A DNA stretch of 64,000 bases. It comes from Alteromonas macleodii (GTDB lineage Bacteria > Pseudomonadota > Gammaproteobacteria > Enterobacterales > Alteromonadaceae). The stretch lies in contig NZ_LR812090.1 in NCBI RefSeq assembly GCF_903772925.1, positions 2,624,333-2,688,332 of the forward strand. The letters are read 5' to 3'. A program made the translations under genes and the position numbers. The notes under the pieces were generated by a model, which saw only the letters and a program-made list of their open reading frames with translations, had not been told where the DNA came from and did no database searches. This document shows, piece after piece, positions 36,817 through 44,655 of the stretch (positions are counted from its first letter, which is position 1; every line of letters begins with the position of its first letter).

Positions 36817-37167
36817 TTATAGGTACTCAGCAAACTCTTGTGGCGAAATGACCTCACCTTCTTCAGCGGGAACAGGACAAACAATAACCATGAGTTCGTC
36901 TTGCGTCATACCTGGAACCCATTTGGTTAGAAACTCTTCAGTACTGAGTTCCATTGCTTCACAGTGAGCCCAATCTTCTGTAGCCCACAAAAGCGCAAGT
37001 TCAGCGTCTGGCCAAACCGGAACACCATCTTCTTCGTCAGTGGTTAGCATAACGCAACCATGTTCATCTTTAAGGATAAACAATTTCTTATCAGATTTAA
37101 TCGTGGCCAGGCTAGTTTCTAAGCGTTGAAAAGCGTTTTTTTCTAATAAAGGATGTATTTGAGACAT
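36817..37167 (-). CDS. DUF2750 family protein
   Basis: 116 residues from ATG 37167 (MSQIHPLL), with an AAAGAGAG site upstream; the longer frame to 37224 lacks one. DUF2750 features: NAFQRLETSLATIKSDKKLFILKDEHGCVMLTTDEEDGVPVWPDAELALLWATEDWAHCEAMELSTEEFLTKWVPGMTQDELMVIV. Acidic and cytoplasmic. Function unknown. It lies between DUF2789 and HdfR, all on the minus strand. Confidence 0.85.
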   Translation of the reverse strand: MSQIHPLLEKNAFQRLETSLATIKSDKKLFILKDEHGCVMLTTDEEDGVPVWPDAELALLWATEDWAHCEAMELSTEEFLTKWVPGMTQDELMVIVCPVPAEEGEVISPQEFAEYL

Positions 37168-37240
37168 AGTACTCTCTTTTAAATTCTGTCGTTGATGCGC
37201 CATATATGATTGGCATTTTCGCAAAACCTCTCGGTTGCAT

Positions 37241-38071
37241 TTAACTTACTGTAGATACGCTGTCTATTATCTCTGCAAGGCCCACGCGTCGTATTTGCTT
37301 CATGCTGTGTATGTATAACCTTAATGGTACATTTTCAAGGGTTCTTATCTTAACCACGTTAATATGGGCCGGTATCTGCTTTTCTATATTGGTGGGCAGC
37401 ACGGCTATTCCGCCTTCGCTAAGTAAGTTATTTAGCGCAAGATTAAGCGAATTAGTCCTTAACTTTGCATCGCGAAGCTGCGGGTAGGCGGTAAGAAGCC
37501 AGTCTCTCGCTTTGGTACCCCAGTCAATTGCTACAAAATCAGCAGCATTAACAGCATCGGAAATTTCACCTACACGGTACAATGCTATTTCGTGTTCCAT
37601 CAAAACCTCGCTATTCACTTCTTCAGACTTAAGCGGCTCAGTAGAAAAAGCGAGATCTGTAACTCTTTCATGTAGTTGACGTGACAGTGAGTCGAGCGTC
37701 AAAACTTCTGCCTTTACGGAATAGTCAGGAAATGAGTTGTGAAGGTGGCTAAGCATTGTTGGCAATAAGAGCTCGCTGGCAAGCTGTGTTGCCCCGCAAA
37801 CCACATACTCAGATGATTGTATTTGCAGCTCTTGTTTGGCTTCGTTAAGCGTGGCACACAATTGCCTAGCATAGGGTAGCAGCTTTTCTCCAGACTGCGT
37901 GAGCTGAATACTGTTACGCTGTCTAATAAATAGCGTTGTGTGGAAGTATTCTTCAAGCAACTTTATTCTAGCACTAACGGCAGATTGAGTGAGGTAGAGG
38001 TTTTCAGCGGCTTTACCAAAGTGACGAGTTTTAGTCACCTCTATAAAGGTGGTGAGAAAGCGTATATCCAT
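37241..38071 (-). CDS. hdfR: LysR-type regulator, HdfR-like
   Basis: 276 residues from ATG 38071 (MDIRFLTTF); the longer frame adds 27 residues without family likeness. The winged helix FIEVTKTRHFGKAAENLYLTQSAVSARIKLLEEYFHTTLFIRQRNSIQLTQSGEKLLPYA follows HdfR closely (RHFGRAAE, LTQSAVS, LF.R.RN.I.LT.aGEKLLPYA). HdfR represses flhDC and activates glutamate synthase genes in Enterobacterales. The maoP gene lies close by, as in E. coli, which supports the assignment. The effector domain follows the normal LysR length. Confidence 0.85.
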   Translation of the reverse strand: MDIRFLTTFIEVTKTRHFGKAAENLYLTQSAVSARIKLLEEYFHTTLFIRQRNSIQLTQSGEKLLPYARQLCATLNEAKQELQIQSSEYVVCGATQLASELLLPTMLSHLHNSFPDYSVKAEVLTLDSLSRQLHERVTDLAFSTEPLKSEEVNSEVLMEHEIALYRVGEISDAVNAADFVAIDWGTKARDWLLTAYPQLRDAKLRTNSLNLALNNLLSEGGIAVLPTNIEKQIPAHINVVKIRTLENVPLRLYIHSMKQIRRVGLAEIIDSVSTVS

Positions 38072-38197
38072 GCTTGATGTACAACCGAATTGAGTTGGTT
38101 CTAAACTGACACAGATAATACGGTAAGTAAATACAAATGCACAGAAGCGCACCGCTTTAATCGGTGCGCTTAATTAAAAAATCATCAACTCGCTGAA

Positions 38198-38365
38198 TTA
38201 ATACTCTTCTTGATGTAAACGTCGTTGTTTTTCACGACGTTGGAGGTCACGCTTCTGCTTTACTTTAACAGTGCTTTGACGTTTGGAATTTGATTTTTTT
38301 GCGTGAAGATCTTCCTCTTCTACCGAGTCCCATTCATCACGCTGGTAACGATAGTCTTTACTCAT
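38198..38365 (-). CDS. Small highly charged hypothetical protein
   Basis: 55 residues from ATG 38365 (MSKDYRYQRDEW), which has AGAGAAG six bases upstream; a longer frame reaches 38395. Very rich in Lys/Arg/Glu, with KVKQKRDLQRREKQRRLHQEEY at the end. It could bind nucleic acid or be a disordered partner. No family recognised. It lies between hdfR and maoP, replacing the single intergenic region of E. coli. Confidence 0.55.
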   Translation of the reverse strand: MSKDYRYQRDEWDSVEEEDLHAKKSNSKRQSTVKVKQKRDLQRREKQRRLHQEEY

Positions 38366-38395
38366 TGACTTCTCTGGGTTATGAACACGTTTCAA

Positions 38396-38762
38396 TTATC
38401 ATCCTAAGCAGAAAAATAGAAAACGAATTTTAATCATCGTAGCGACAAGAATTTTTGATGGCATTTTTACTGTATTTTCACAGGTGCACTTCGCCAACAC
38501 ATGTTTCACTTTTGTAACAAATTTCCCACCGCAAAAACTTGTCTAAAAAGTCGGATATATTGATAAATTTCATCAGGTTAAAAAAGGTAAACTCTCGTCC
38601 TATTGCTTATGAGAGAGCCCATTCGCGACAATATTCTTATTAGATTCCATTACTTTTTGACCCATTAAAAATTTTTTATTGATAAGGAAAAAATCTTTTG
38701 TTTTATCTTCGTTTATATTTATTTTAAAAGTGCGCTGAACAAAACAATACGTTGGGTACAAC
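38396..38762. other. 367-base intergenic region between hdfR side and maoP
   Basis: AT-rich, no ORF of note. In E. coli the maoS site needed for Ori-macrodomain organisation lies near maoP between hdfR and maoP; a functional equivalent could be here, but I cannot align its 17-base sequence from memory. Short inverted segments such as CTCTCG ... GAGAG at about 38592-38615 are present. The promoter of maoP presumably lies in the AT-rich last 80 bases. Confidence 0.4.
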
Positions 38763-39119
38763 ATGAAAAGTTTAGCTATTCGACTATCTGCAAAACCATA
38801 TATCGACCGTCAAAAGTTTCCCTATGGATTTCGTAAATCAGGTGACTTCAGTATCACTGAAGCCGATCTTCTAACTAACTACGGCAAGACTTTATTAGGC
38901 CTCGAAAGCGGTGAACTTTCGCCAGAAAGTGAAGATGAGCAACATTTCGTTTCGTTCATTAATGGAAAAGTTGAAGCAGTAAATAACCTCGAAAAGGCAT
39001 GGGCAAAATATGTGAGACTGGCAAGAGGGAAAAAACATTTTTATACCCTTCATAGCAGTGCTAGTAATCAATCAGAATACGATGATGATTATTCTGATGA
39101 AGAGTTTGATGTAGCCTAA
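38763..39119 (+). CDS. maoP: MaoP, macrodomain Ori organisation protein (DUF413)
   Basis: 118-residue DUF413 protein. Shared pattern with E. coli MaoP: YIDRQKFPYGFRKSGDFSITEADLLTNYG, FVSFINGKVEAVNNLEKAWAKYVRLARGKKHFYTL, acidic tail DDDYSDEEFD. MaoP with its DNA site maoS constrains the mobility of the Ori macrodomain in E. coli. The hdfR neighbour, as in Enterobacterales, supports orthology. It also implies this window is near the replication origin if synteny is kept (inference). Confidence 0.9.
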   Translation: MKSLAIRLSAKPYIDRQKFPYGFRKSGDFSITEADLLTNYGKTLLGLESGELSPESEDEQHFVSFINGKVEAVNNLEKAWAKYVRLARGKKHFYTLHSSASNQSEYDDDYSDEEFDVA

Positions 39120-39143
39120 CCCTCAAACATACCAGTCAACGTT

Positions 39144-39172
39144 AAAAAGCTCGCTCAGGCGAGCTTTTTTGT
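39144..39172 (+). terminator. Terminator after maoP
   Basis: AAAAAGCTCGC (39144-39154), loop TCAG, GCGAGCTTTTTT (39159-39170). Strong intrinsic terminator. Confidence 0.92.
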
Positions 39173-39305
39173 TTTAAGCGATAAATGATCTCAATCAAGG
39201 TTAGGCAAGAAGAAAATGAAGAAAGGTTAAGGACTGTCTACACTTAGAGTATTAAAGAGTGACGTTAACTAATAATAACTGTCGCTCTATACAAAGAGCC
39301 CTAGC

Positions 39306-39320
39306 AAAGGAGGCGCAACG
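39306..39320 (+). promoter_or_regulatory. Near-perfect Shine-Dalgarno AAAGGAGG before the PRC-barrel gene
   Basis: AAAGGAGG lies eight bases before the ATG at 39321, the best ribosome site in the window. It predicts high translation of the PRC-barrel protein. Confidence 0.8.
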
Positions 39321-40061
39321 ATGATCATTAGTTCAAAACAGCTTACTCACTTTTCTATTCATGCCGTTGATGACAAAGTAGGCGGCGTTCGCGATATTCT
39401 TTTTGACGATGAAACGTTTACCGTACGTTATCTGGTTGCAGATACAAATACGTGGCTTCCGCTTAGCAGAAAAGTGGTTATTTCTCCCATCGCCGTGACA
39501 GAACTAGATAGCAGTGATGACACTGTTCATGTAAATATGACTGTTGAAAAGTTAAAGAACAGCCCATCGATCGATGAACATAAGCCCGTGTCTCGAGAGT
39601 ATGAGGAGAACCTCTTTAAATATTTCGGCTACGGCTACTACTGGATTGGGCCAGGAGCATGGGGAGAGTTTGCACATCCCAATGAGCTTGTTGAAATACA
39701 GCAAGCGGAAGAATCTGAAACACTTAACCCTAAGAAAACAAGTAATCACTTGAGGGCTGTTGGAGAAGTGGGAGGCTATGAGGTTGCCACGACTACCGAC
39801 AATGTTGGGCACATAAGCAACTTCATAATCGACACGCGAAGTTGGAAAATAATAATGCTGGTGGTCGATACCAATAATTGGCTTCCAGGCGGTAAACACT
39901 TGGCGCTATTACCGGGGGATATTGAAAATATTGATTGGGCCGCACACAGTGTCGCGGTCAACCTAAGCCATGATGAATTAGTCAATAGGCCAGAAGTAGA
40001 TAGTGATAGAATTCCAGAAGAAGATTACATCGCCATGTTGTGCAAACAACTGGATAAATAG
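39321..40061 (+). CDS. Double PRC-barrel domain protein
   Basis: 246 residues with two PRC barrels: GGVRDILFDDETFTVRYLVADTNTWLPLSRKVVISPIAV (about 19-60) and VATTTDNVGHISNFIIDTRSWKIIMLVVDTNNWLPGGKHLALLPGDIENIDW (about 154-205). PRC barrels occur in photosynthetic reaction centres, RimM and stress-induced YsxB-type proteins. The two-domain form is common in marine bacteria and is linked to stress response by expression in other species, not proven. Cytoplasmic, with no signal peptide. Strong ribosome site. Confidence 0.9.
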   Translation: MIISSKQLTHFSIHAVDDKVGGVRDILFDDETFTVRYLVADTNTWLPLSRKVVISPIAVTELDSSDDTVHVNMTVEKLKNSPSIDEHKPVSREYEENLFKYFGYGYYWIGPGAWGEFAHPNELVEIQQAEESETLNPKKTSNHLRAVGEVGGYEVATTTDNVGHISNFIIDTRSWKIIMLVVDTNNWLPGGKHLALLPGDIENIDWAAHSVAVNLSHDELVNRPEVDSDRIPEEDYIAMLCKQLDK

Positions 40062-40095
40062 TTTCAGATATGAATTTGAAGGAATGTTAAACGAT

Positions 40096-40130
40096 ACAAT
40101 GTCCGCTATGTGGCGGACATTGTTGTTTTA
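40096..40130. terminator. Bidirectional terminator between PRC-barrel and ArsR-type genes
   Basis: ACAATGTCCGC (40096-40106) and GCGGACATTGT (40113-40123) with a six-base loop, then TGTTTTA. Eleven perfect pairs. Confidence 0.9.
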
Positions 40131-40148
40131 ATGATAATTAAGAAAAAC

Positions 40149-40466
40149 CTACTCGCAGAAGAATTCGTCCATCAGCGCAATAAGTCGTTTAACACGCTCA
40201 TCCGCAAGTCGATAGTAAATTGTTTGGCCTTCCCTTCTGGTAGCTACCATTTTTGATTCTCGCAATAATGCGAGGTGTTGAGAAATCACAGGCTGTGAAA
40301 CATTGACTACCTCTAGAAGCTCGGTTACCGACTTTTCCTCTTTCAACAATGAACAAAGCACCATGAGACGTGTTTTATTCGCAAATTGTTTAAGGAAGAT
40401 CTCAGCTTCCACCGCATGTTCCATAATATCATCTGAACCTATTACCATATCCTCAGACATAAGCAC
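40149..40466 (-). CDS. ArsR-family regulator, BigR/SqrR-like persulfide sensor
   Basis: 105-residue winged-helix repressor. FANKTRLMVLCSLLKEEKSVTELLEVVNVSQPVISQHLALLRESKMVATRREGQTIYYRLADERVKRLIALMDEFF is the ArsR fold. Cys38 (in VLCSLL) and Cys104 (DEFFCE) are 66 residues apart, the same spacing as the dithiol pair of BigR (42/108) and SqrR (41/107), which form a polysulfide bridge when sulfide or persulfide is present. It is divergent from a rhodanese gene, a frequent target of such repressors, across 183 bases. The metal-site cysteines of ArsR are absent. Confidence 0.88.
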   Translation of the reverse strand: MLMSEDMVIGSDDIMEHAVEAEIFLKQFANKTRLMVLCSLLKEEKSVTELLEVVNVSQPVISQHLALLRESKMVATRREGQTIYYRLADERVKRLIALMDEFFCE

Positions 40467-40506
40467 TTCCTTTCTTTAACGTTTCTGGCAATAATTTAGC
40501 CATTAA

Positions 40507-40522
40507 TTATACTAAAGTATAA
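40507..40522. promoter_or_regulatory. Candidate operator TTATACT-AA-AGTATAA of the ArsR-type regulator
   Basis: 7-base arms TTATACT and AGTATAA with a two-base centre, 41 bases upstream of the repressor start and 128 bases upstream of the rhodanese. AT-rich dyads of this kind are usual for BigR/SqrR. The placement would let one site control both genes. Confidence 0.65.
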
Positions 40523-40649
40523 GACATTTTGCCGACTTGCCATTATATGCGATGAATTCCGGTAATTGATATTGTTTTATTGAATTTCCATTCATACATT
40601 AGATATTGCTTATTTGTTTTGCACAAAATCGTCATAAATTGGGAGTACT

Positions 40650-41000
40650 ATGCTAATAGATATTAAAACTCGGATTGAGAACATCAGCTTCGATATTCGT
40701 TGCGTCACTGCACAAAAAGCTTCTGAAGAGTTAGTGCACAATGATGGAACCCTTATCGACGTAAGGGAAAGCGGCGAAGTAGCGAGCCAGCCAGTCCCCT
40801 ATGCCCTCAACATACCCCGAGGCGTGCTCGAGATGAAAGCATTAGAGAGATTCAAAGATGCCTCAATACCGCTCTACATCCATTGTGCATCTGGCGTTCG
40901 TGCAAAGTTAGCTGCCGAGCAACTAATGCAGATGGGATACGAGAAGGTATCAGTGGTAACGTGTCCAGTATCAACCATTAACCAAGCCCTTAAAGAATGA
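40650..41000 (+). CDS. Rhodanese-like sulfurtransferase
   Basis: 116 residues, one rhodanese domain. Strand LIDVRESGEVASQPVPYALNIPRGVLE and catalytic loop IHCASGVRAKLAA, with Cys at the active site (CASGVR). It moves sulfane sulfur, e.g. from glutathione persulfide to a thiol acceptor. Ribosome site GGGAG precedes the ATG. Divergent from the BigR-like repressor, so it is probably induced by sulfide or persulfide. No SQR or dioxygenase gene is next to it here. Confidence 0.88.
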   Translation: MLIDIKTRIENISFDIRCVTAQKASEELVHNDGTLIDVRESGEVASQPVPYALNIPRGVLEMKALERFKDASIPLYIHCASGVRAKLAAEQLMQMGYEKVSVVTCPVSTINQALKE

Positions 41001-41055
41001 CTTGTATAATCTGTCTATGCTATAAGTAGCCCAAAAGACAGGTAAAGGGCGTTGT

Positions 41056-41979
41056 ATGCTTAAATCCACATTAGAACAATGGCGTATGTTTAAAGCCGTT
41101 GTTGATGCTGGTGGCTTCAATCAAGCAGCTGCAGAAGTACATAAAAGTCAATCTAGTGTTCATCACGCTGTTCAAAAACTTGAAAACGCCATTGGTGTAG
41201 CACTATTTGAAAATATTGGTCGTAAAGTACAGCTTTCTCCACAAGGTGAGCTCATGTACCGTCGAGCTTCGTTTTTGCTCAACGAAGCTCAAAAGCTTGA
41301 AGCGGTAGCAAGTAGCTTAAAAGTAGGAACAGAAACAACACTGCGTATAGCTGTAGATATTATTTTCCCTTCTGAATTATTGTATAACGTGCTTGCCAAA
41401 GTCTCTGCAGAGTTTCCGCTCTTGCGTATAGAAATAGAGGAAACCGTGCTTAGCGGTGCTAACGCATTATTAAGTAGCGGAAAAGTAGATTTAGGCATTT
41501 CTCCCTTTGCCTTTCCGAATGGCTTTAGCGAAGACTTATGCGAAATTGAGTTTGCCGCGGTGGCTCATGCTAAGCACCCTTTACACCAATTAAACAGAAC
41601 CCTAACCTTAGAAGACCTCAAAACTCATCGTCAGATTGTAGTTCGCGACTCTTCTGCAGAGCGCAAGGCAGATGTGGGTTGGTTAGGTGCAGAGCAACGT
41701 TGGACAGTGAGCCACGTGAGAACATCTTTAGATATCATTACTCAGGGATTGGGGTTTGCGTGGCTACCTATAGCAATTATTAAGGAAGAATTAGAAAACG
41801 GTACCCTAGTTCCGCTTCCTTTAGATAACAATGCGGCGTTAAGAAAAGCCCTTCTCTATCTTTCTTTTGAAGATGGAGACACCTTAGGCCCGGCGGCGCG
41901 GGCATTTATGGGAGAACTGAGATACCAAACAATGAACCTACCTACCTCAGATTTTATGCTTGATTCATGCTCAGTGTAG
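41056..41979 (+). CDS. LysR-type transcriptional regulator
   Basis: 307 residues. Winged helix LEQWRMFKAVVDAGGFNQAAAEVHKSQSSVHHAVQKLENAIGVALFENIGRKVQLSPQGELMYRRA (1-70) and a substrate-binding domain of normal length with IEIEETVLSGANALLSSGKVDLGISPF. The inducer and target are unknown. It lies 55 bases downstream of the rhodanese and is convergent with ExoD. No dyad (T-N11-A) typical of a LysR box was found directly upstream, since the gene follows closely. Confidence 0.9.
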   Translation: MLKSTLEQWRMFKAVVDAGGFNQAAAEVHKSQSSVHHAVQKLENAIGVALFENIGRKVQLSPQGELMYRRASFLLNEAQKLEAVASSLKVGTETTLRIAVDIIFPSELLYNVLAKVSAEFPLLRIEIEETVLSGANALLSSGKVDLGISPFAFPNGFSEDLCEIEFAAVAHAKHPLHQLNRTLTLEDLKTHRQIVVRDSSAERKADVGWLGAEQRWTVSHVRTSLDIITQGLGFAWLPIAIIKEELENGTLVPLPLDNNAALRKALLYLSFEDGDTLGPAARAFMGELRYQTMNLPTSDFMLDSCSV

Positions 41980-41987
41980 CTCGCGCA

Positions 41988-42611
41988 TTAGCTAACTACT
42001 GTCGGCAAATGCTGAAAGCCTAACACAAATCCAAACAGTGAAATTGTTACACCTATCAAGGCTACTGCCCCGTCGTCAGTAGCCATTCCAACGGCCATAA
42101 TGAAAACTGCCAAGGCGGGAATAAGACCCATAAAGGGAATAAGCTCTAACGGAACCATTACCAAGCCGCAGCCAACACAATTTAAAGCAATTAAAGAGCG
42201 AAACACGGGCTGTTTCATAAAAAAACAACGGGGAACGAGAAAGCGGTCGATACTAGCTGCATAGGGTTTTATTTTTTCGACTATATGGCGTAGTTGATCA
42301 GCATCGCAATGTATGTCCATCACTTTTTGAGGTAACCATGGGTGCCTGCTACCGAGTAATATTTGCAATGCAATAAGTAAAATCGTCACACCGGTTAAAG
42401 AAGGTACACCAGGAATAGCGCCTATAGGGGTGCAGGCGATAAACGACGGAAGCGCTAGCATTGGGCCAAAGCCCCGCTTTTCCATAACTTCCCAAAAATC
42501 TGCAAAATAAAATAAATCTTGACTAGCCCGAGGCTGCATTTTTGTCAGCAGCTCGGTTAAAGTCATTGATCTCTCAGCTGTTTTTGCCCACATTTTCAAT
42601 TCCTTTGACAT
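41988..42611 (-). CDS. ExoD family membrane protein
   Basis: 207 residues, four or five helices. GPMLALPSFIACTPIGAIPGVPSLTGVTILLIALQILLGSRHPWLP, followed by ALNCVGCGLVMVPLELIPFMGLIPALAVFIMAVGMATDDG, is the ExoD signature. ExoD was first noted in rhizobial exopolysaccharide synthesis and alkaline stress. Its biochemical role is unknown. It is convergent with the LysR gene (8-base gap). Confidence 0.85.
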   Translation of the reverse strand: MSKELKMWAKTAERSMTLTELLTKMQPRASQDLFYFADFWEVMEKRGFGPMLALPSFIACTPIGAIPGVPSLTGVTILLIALQILLGSRHPWLPQKVMDIHCDADQLRHIVEKIKPYAASIDRFLVPRCFFMKQPVFRSLIALNCVGCGLVMVPLELIPFMGLIPALAVFIMAVGMATDDGAVALIGVTISLFGFVLGFQHLPTVVS

Positions 42612-43079
42612 AAATTTAGCCGTAGTCCTCTAACTTCAGAGAGCAAATGCGGGCCTACCATAGGCAAATTCTCGGTAAACCTTATCTATTCCTTTCACCA
42701 ATAATAAAGTTGCTCTACATACAAATTGTGCGAAAAATGTGCCATAGCCAAGCTCACCTACACTTTATAAGGAAATGGGAATACTTTTTGCAGTTATATG
42801 TAAATAGGTAACACTCAATGTGTATTTGATAGACCGAGAATCTTCTAGATTAAATCAAAAGAGTAAAATTATAGACGGTCGTTCGTACAGATGAATCACT
42901 ACAATTAATGTGACTTTATTGAACATTCATTCGGTTTTACCTGAACTAAACAAGTTATTGCTAGGAAAGGAGTAAGTATAGCTAGGTATCTAGTTATTTT
43001 TCCTTGCCTTTTATGATACAACTATAACATTGATTTTATTCCATATTTTAAATGGAAAGTAATAGAGAGGGACATCCAC
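42612..43079. other. 468-base region upstream of the sigma-54 regulator
   Basis: No gene, repeat or clear terminator. AT-rich, with a GAGAGGG ribosome site at 43064-43070 for the GTG at 43080. I looked for a TGGCAC-N5-TTGCA sigma-54 promoter and saw none convincing. Confidence 0.4.
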
Positions 43080-44411
43080 GTGCTAACCGTACTTTTAGTT
43101 GATGACGATGCCGAGTTTACAGAAGTAGCTTGTACTATTATTGAGTTTTTAGGCCACGACGTCCTAACAGCTGCGACATTAGCTGAAGCCCGCGACTGGC
43201 TAGAGAAAGAAACATTCGATCACGTACTGTTAGATTTCATGTTGCCCGATGGTAGCGGCGCTCATCTGTTTAATGAACTTGATGCGCTCCCAAAGCGTCC
43301 TCGTGTTACCTTAATCACCGGCCACCCTTCGGTTAAAAGCGTAATCAAAGGCTTGTGTGGCCCTACCGTAGACTACCTTGTCAAGCCAATACAGCGCGAA
43401 GAAATCGAGGCTGTGTTAAGTAAAAAGCCAAAAGAAAAAGCACCTAAAGAAGAGACAATTGAAAAACACTTCGATTTGCTTATTGGCGAGTCACCGGTGA
43501 TGAAGGAGTTATACAAACTCATTTCAAGGGTTAGCAAAACAAGCGCTAACGTCATGCTGTTAGGTGAAAGTGGTGTTGGTAAAGAAGTAGTCGCAGCTGC
43601 TATTCACCGAGCCTCAGAAAGTGATGGCCCTTATATCGCCACAAACTGTGGTGCCTTTTCTAAAGAATTGATTGGTAGTGAGTTGTTCGGCCATGAAAAA
43701 GGTGCCTTTACCGGTGCTGTGGGCCGTAAAGAGGGTGTTTTCGAGCAGGCAGAAGGAGGCACCCTTTTCTTAGATGAAATCACAGAAATGCCTATCGATA
43801 TGCAGCCTAACCTTTTGCGTGTGCTCGAAAACAAAGTGGTGCTTCGTGTAGGCGGCACAAAATCTATACCTGTGAACTGTCGCGTAGTATCTGCAACAAA
43901 CAGAACAATGGAAGAAATTGCGCAAAGCAAAGTGTTGCGTGAAGATATCTATTTTAGATTGGCCGTTTTCCCAATCACTATTCCACCTTTACGTGAACGA
44001 AAAGAAGATATTCCGCTTCTAGCGAAAACCTTTATTGCAGAATTCAACAAAGACAACGGCTCTAATTTTAAGTGGGAAGATAATCAGCTTGAAACGCTTC
44101 AAGCTTACGACTGGCCTGGTAACGTTCGAGAGTTAAGACACTTTGTTCACCGTGCCGCCATTATGAGTGACCCTGAAAAGAGTGAGATTGAGCTACCTAA
44201 AACCATCGAATCTCCTTTTGCGCAAAAGCAGAGTACGACACCTGCCCTTCAAGCCGGAAGAACGATTGAAGATGTGGAAAAAGAGCTTATATACGCCACA
44301 TTAGAGAAAGTCAGCGGCAATAAAACCACAGCCGCAGAAATGTTAGGGATTAGTACCAAAACGTTGTACAACCGCCTTCACGCCTACGGCGATCTTAGCA
44401 AAGATGAGTAA
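43080..44411 (+). CDS. Sigma-54-dependent NtrC-type response regulator
   Basis: 443 residues. A receiver (1-115) with phospho-acceptor Asp52 in VLLDFMLPDG; an AAA+ sigma-54 activator domain (about 130-360) with Walker A GESGVGKEVV and GAFTGA (about 208-213) that contacts sigma-54, plus EGGTLFLDEITEMP; and a Fis-type helix-turn-helix (EKVSGNKTTAAEMLGISTKTLYNRL, 405-435). It drives RpoN promoters after phosphorylation. GTG start with GAGAGGG. First gene of the signalling island. Confidence 0.95.
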   Translation: MLTVLLVDDDAEFTEVACTIIEFLGHDVLTAATLAEARDWLEKETFDHVLLDFMLPDGSGAHLFNELDALPKRPRVTLITGHPSVKSVIKGLCGPTVDYLVKPIQREEIEAVLSKKPKEKAPKEETIEKHFDLLIGESPVMKELYKLISRVSKTSANVMLLGESGVGKEVVAAAIHRASESDGPYIATNCGAFSKELIGSELFGHEKGAFTGAVGRKEGVFEQAEGGTLFLDEITEMPIDMQPNLLRVLENKVVLRVGGTKSIPVNCRVVSATNRTMEEIAQSKVLREDIYFRLAVFPITIPPLRERKEDIPLLAKTFIAEFNKDNGSNFKWEDNQLETLQAYDWPGNVRELRHFVHRAAIMSDPEKSEIELPKTIESPFAQKQSTTPALQAGRTIEDVEKELIYATLEKVSGNKTTAAEMLGISTKTLYNRLHAYGDLSKDE

Positions 44412-44426
44412 TGAGAGGTATTCGAT

Positions 44427-44651
44427 ATGACTAGCGAAGAATTCTCACGTTTAAGCGTTTTCGTTCATGATGCTCGCAAGCCTCTAAATAGAATATCTAT
44501 GCAGGCAGAGTTAGTAAAAATGGCACTAAATGGTGATGTTGCGCCTGAAAAGGCATTAGCGGCGTTAGATAAAATAATAAGCAGTGCAAAAGACTGCAGC
44601 GAGACCCTTTCTGAAATGACCTCAGAATTGGGTGAGAATGATGCGGAATAA
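44427..44651 (+). CDS. Lone DHp (HisKA)-like protein, 74 residues
   Basis: SVFVHDARKPLNRISMQAELVKMAL (H-box His14) followed by a second helix APEKALAALDKIISSAKDCSETLSEMTSEL; together they look like a histidine-kinase dimerisation/phosphotransfer helical hairpin without catalytic ATPase domain. The H-E/D-x-x-x-P pattern is close (HDARKP; the expected Leu is Lys or Ala). Function inferred: a histidine phosphotransferase linking neighbouring kinases and receivers, or a kinase inhibitor. Ribosome site GAGAGGT. Sits between NtrC-type and CHASE3 genes. Confidence 0.6.
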   Translation: MTSEEFSRLSVFVHDARKPLNRISMQAELVKMALNGDVAPEKALAALDKIISSAKDCSETLSEMTSELGENDAE

Positions 44652-44655
44652 ATAA

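Noticed and set aside
42612-43079. Sigma-54 promoter upstream of the NtrC-type gene
   Set aside because: No GG-N10-GC core with acceptable flanks was found in this stretch.
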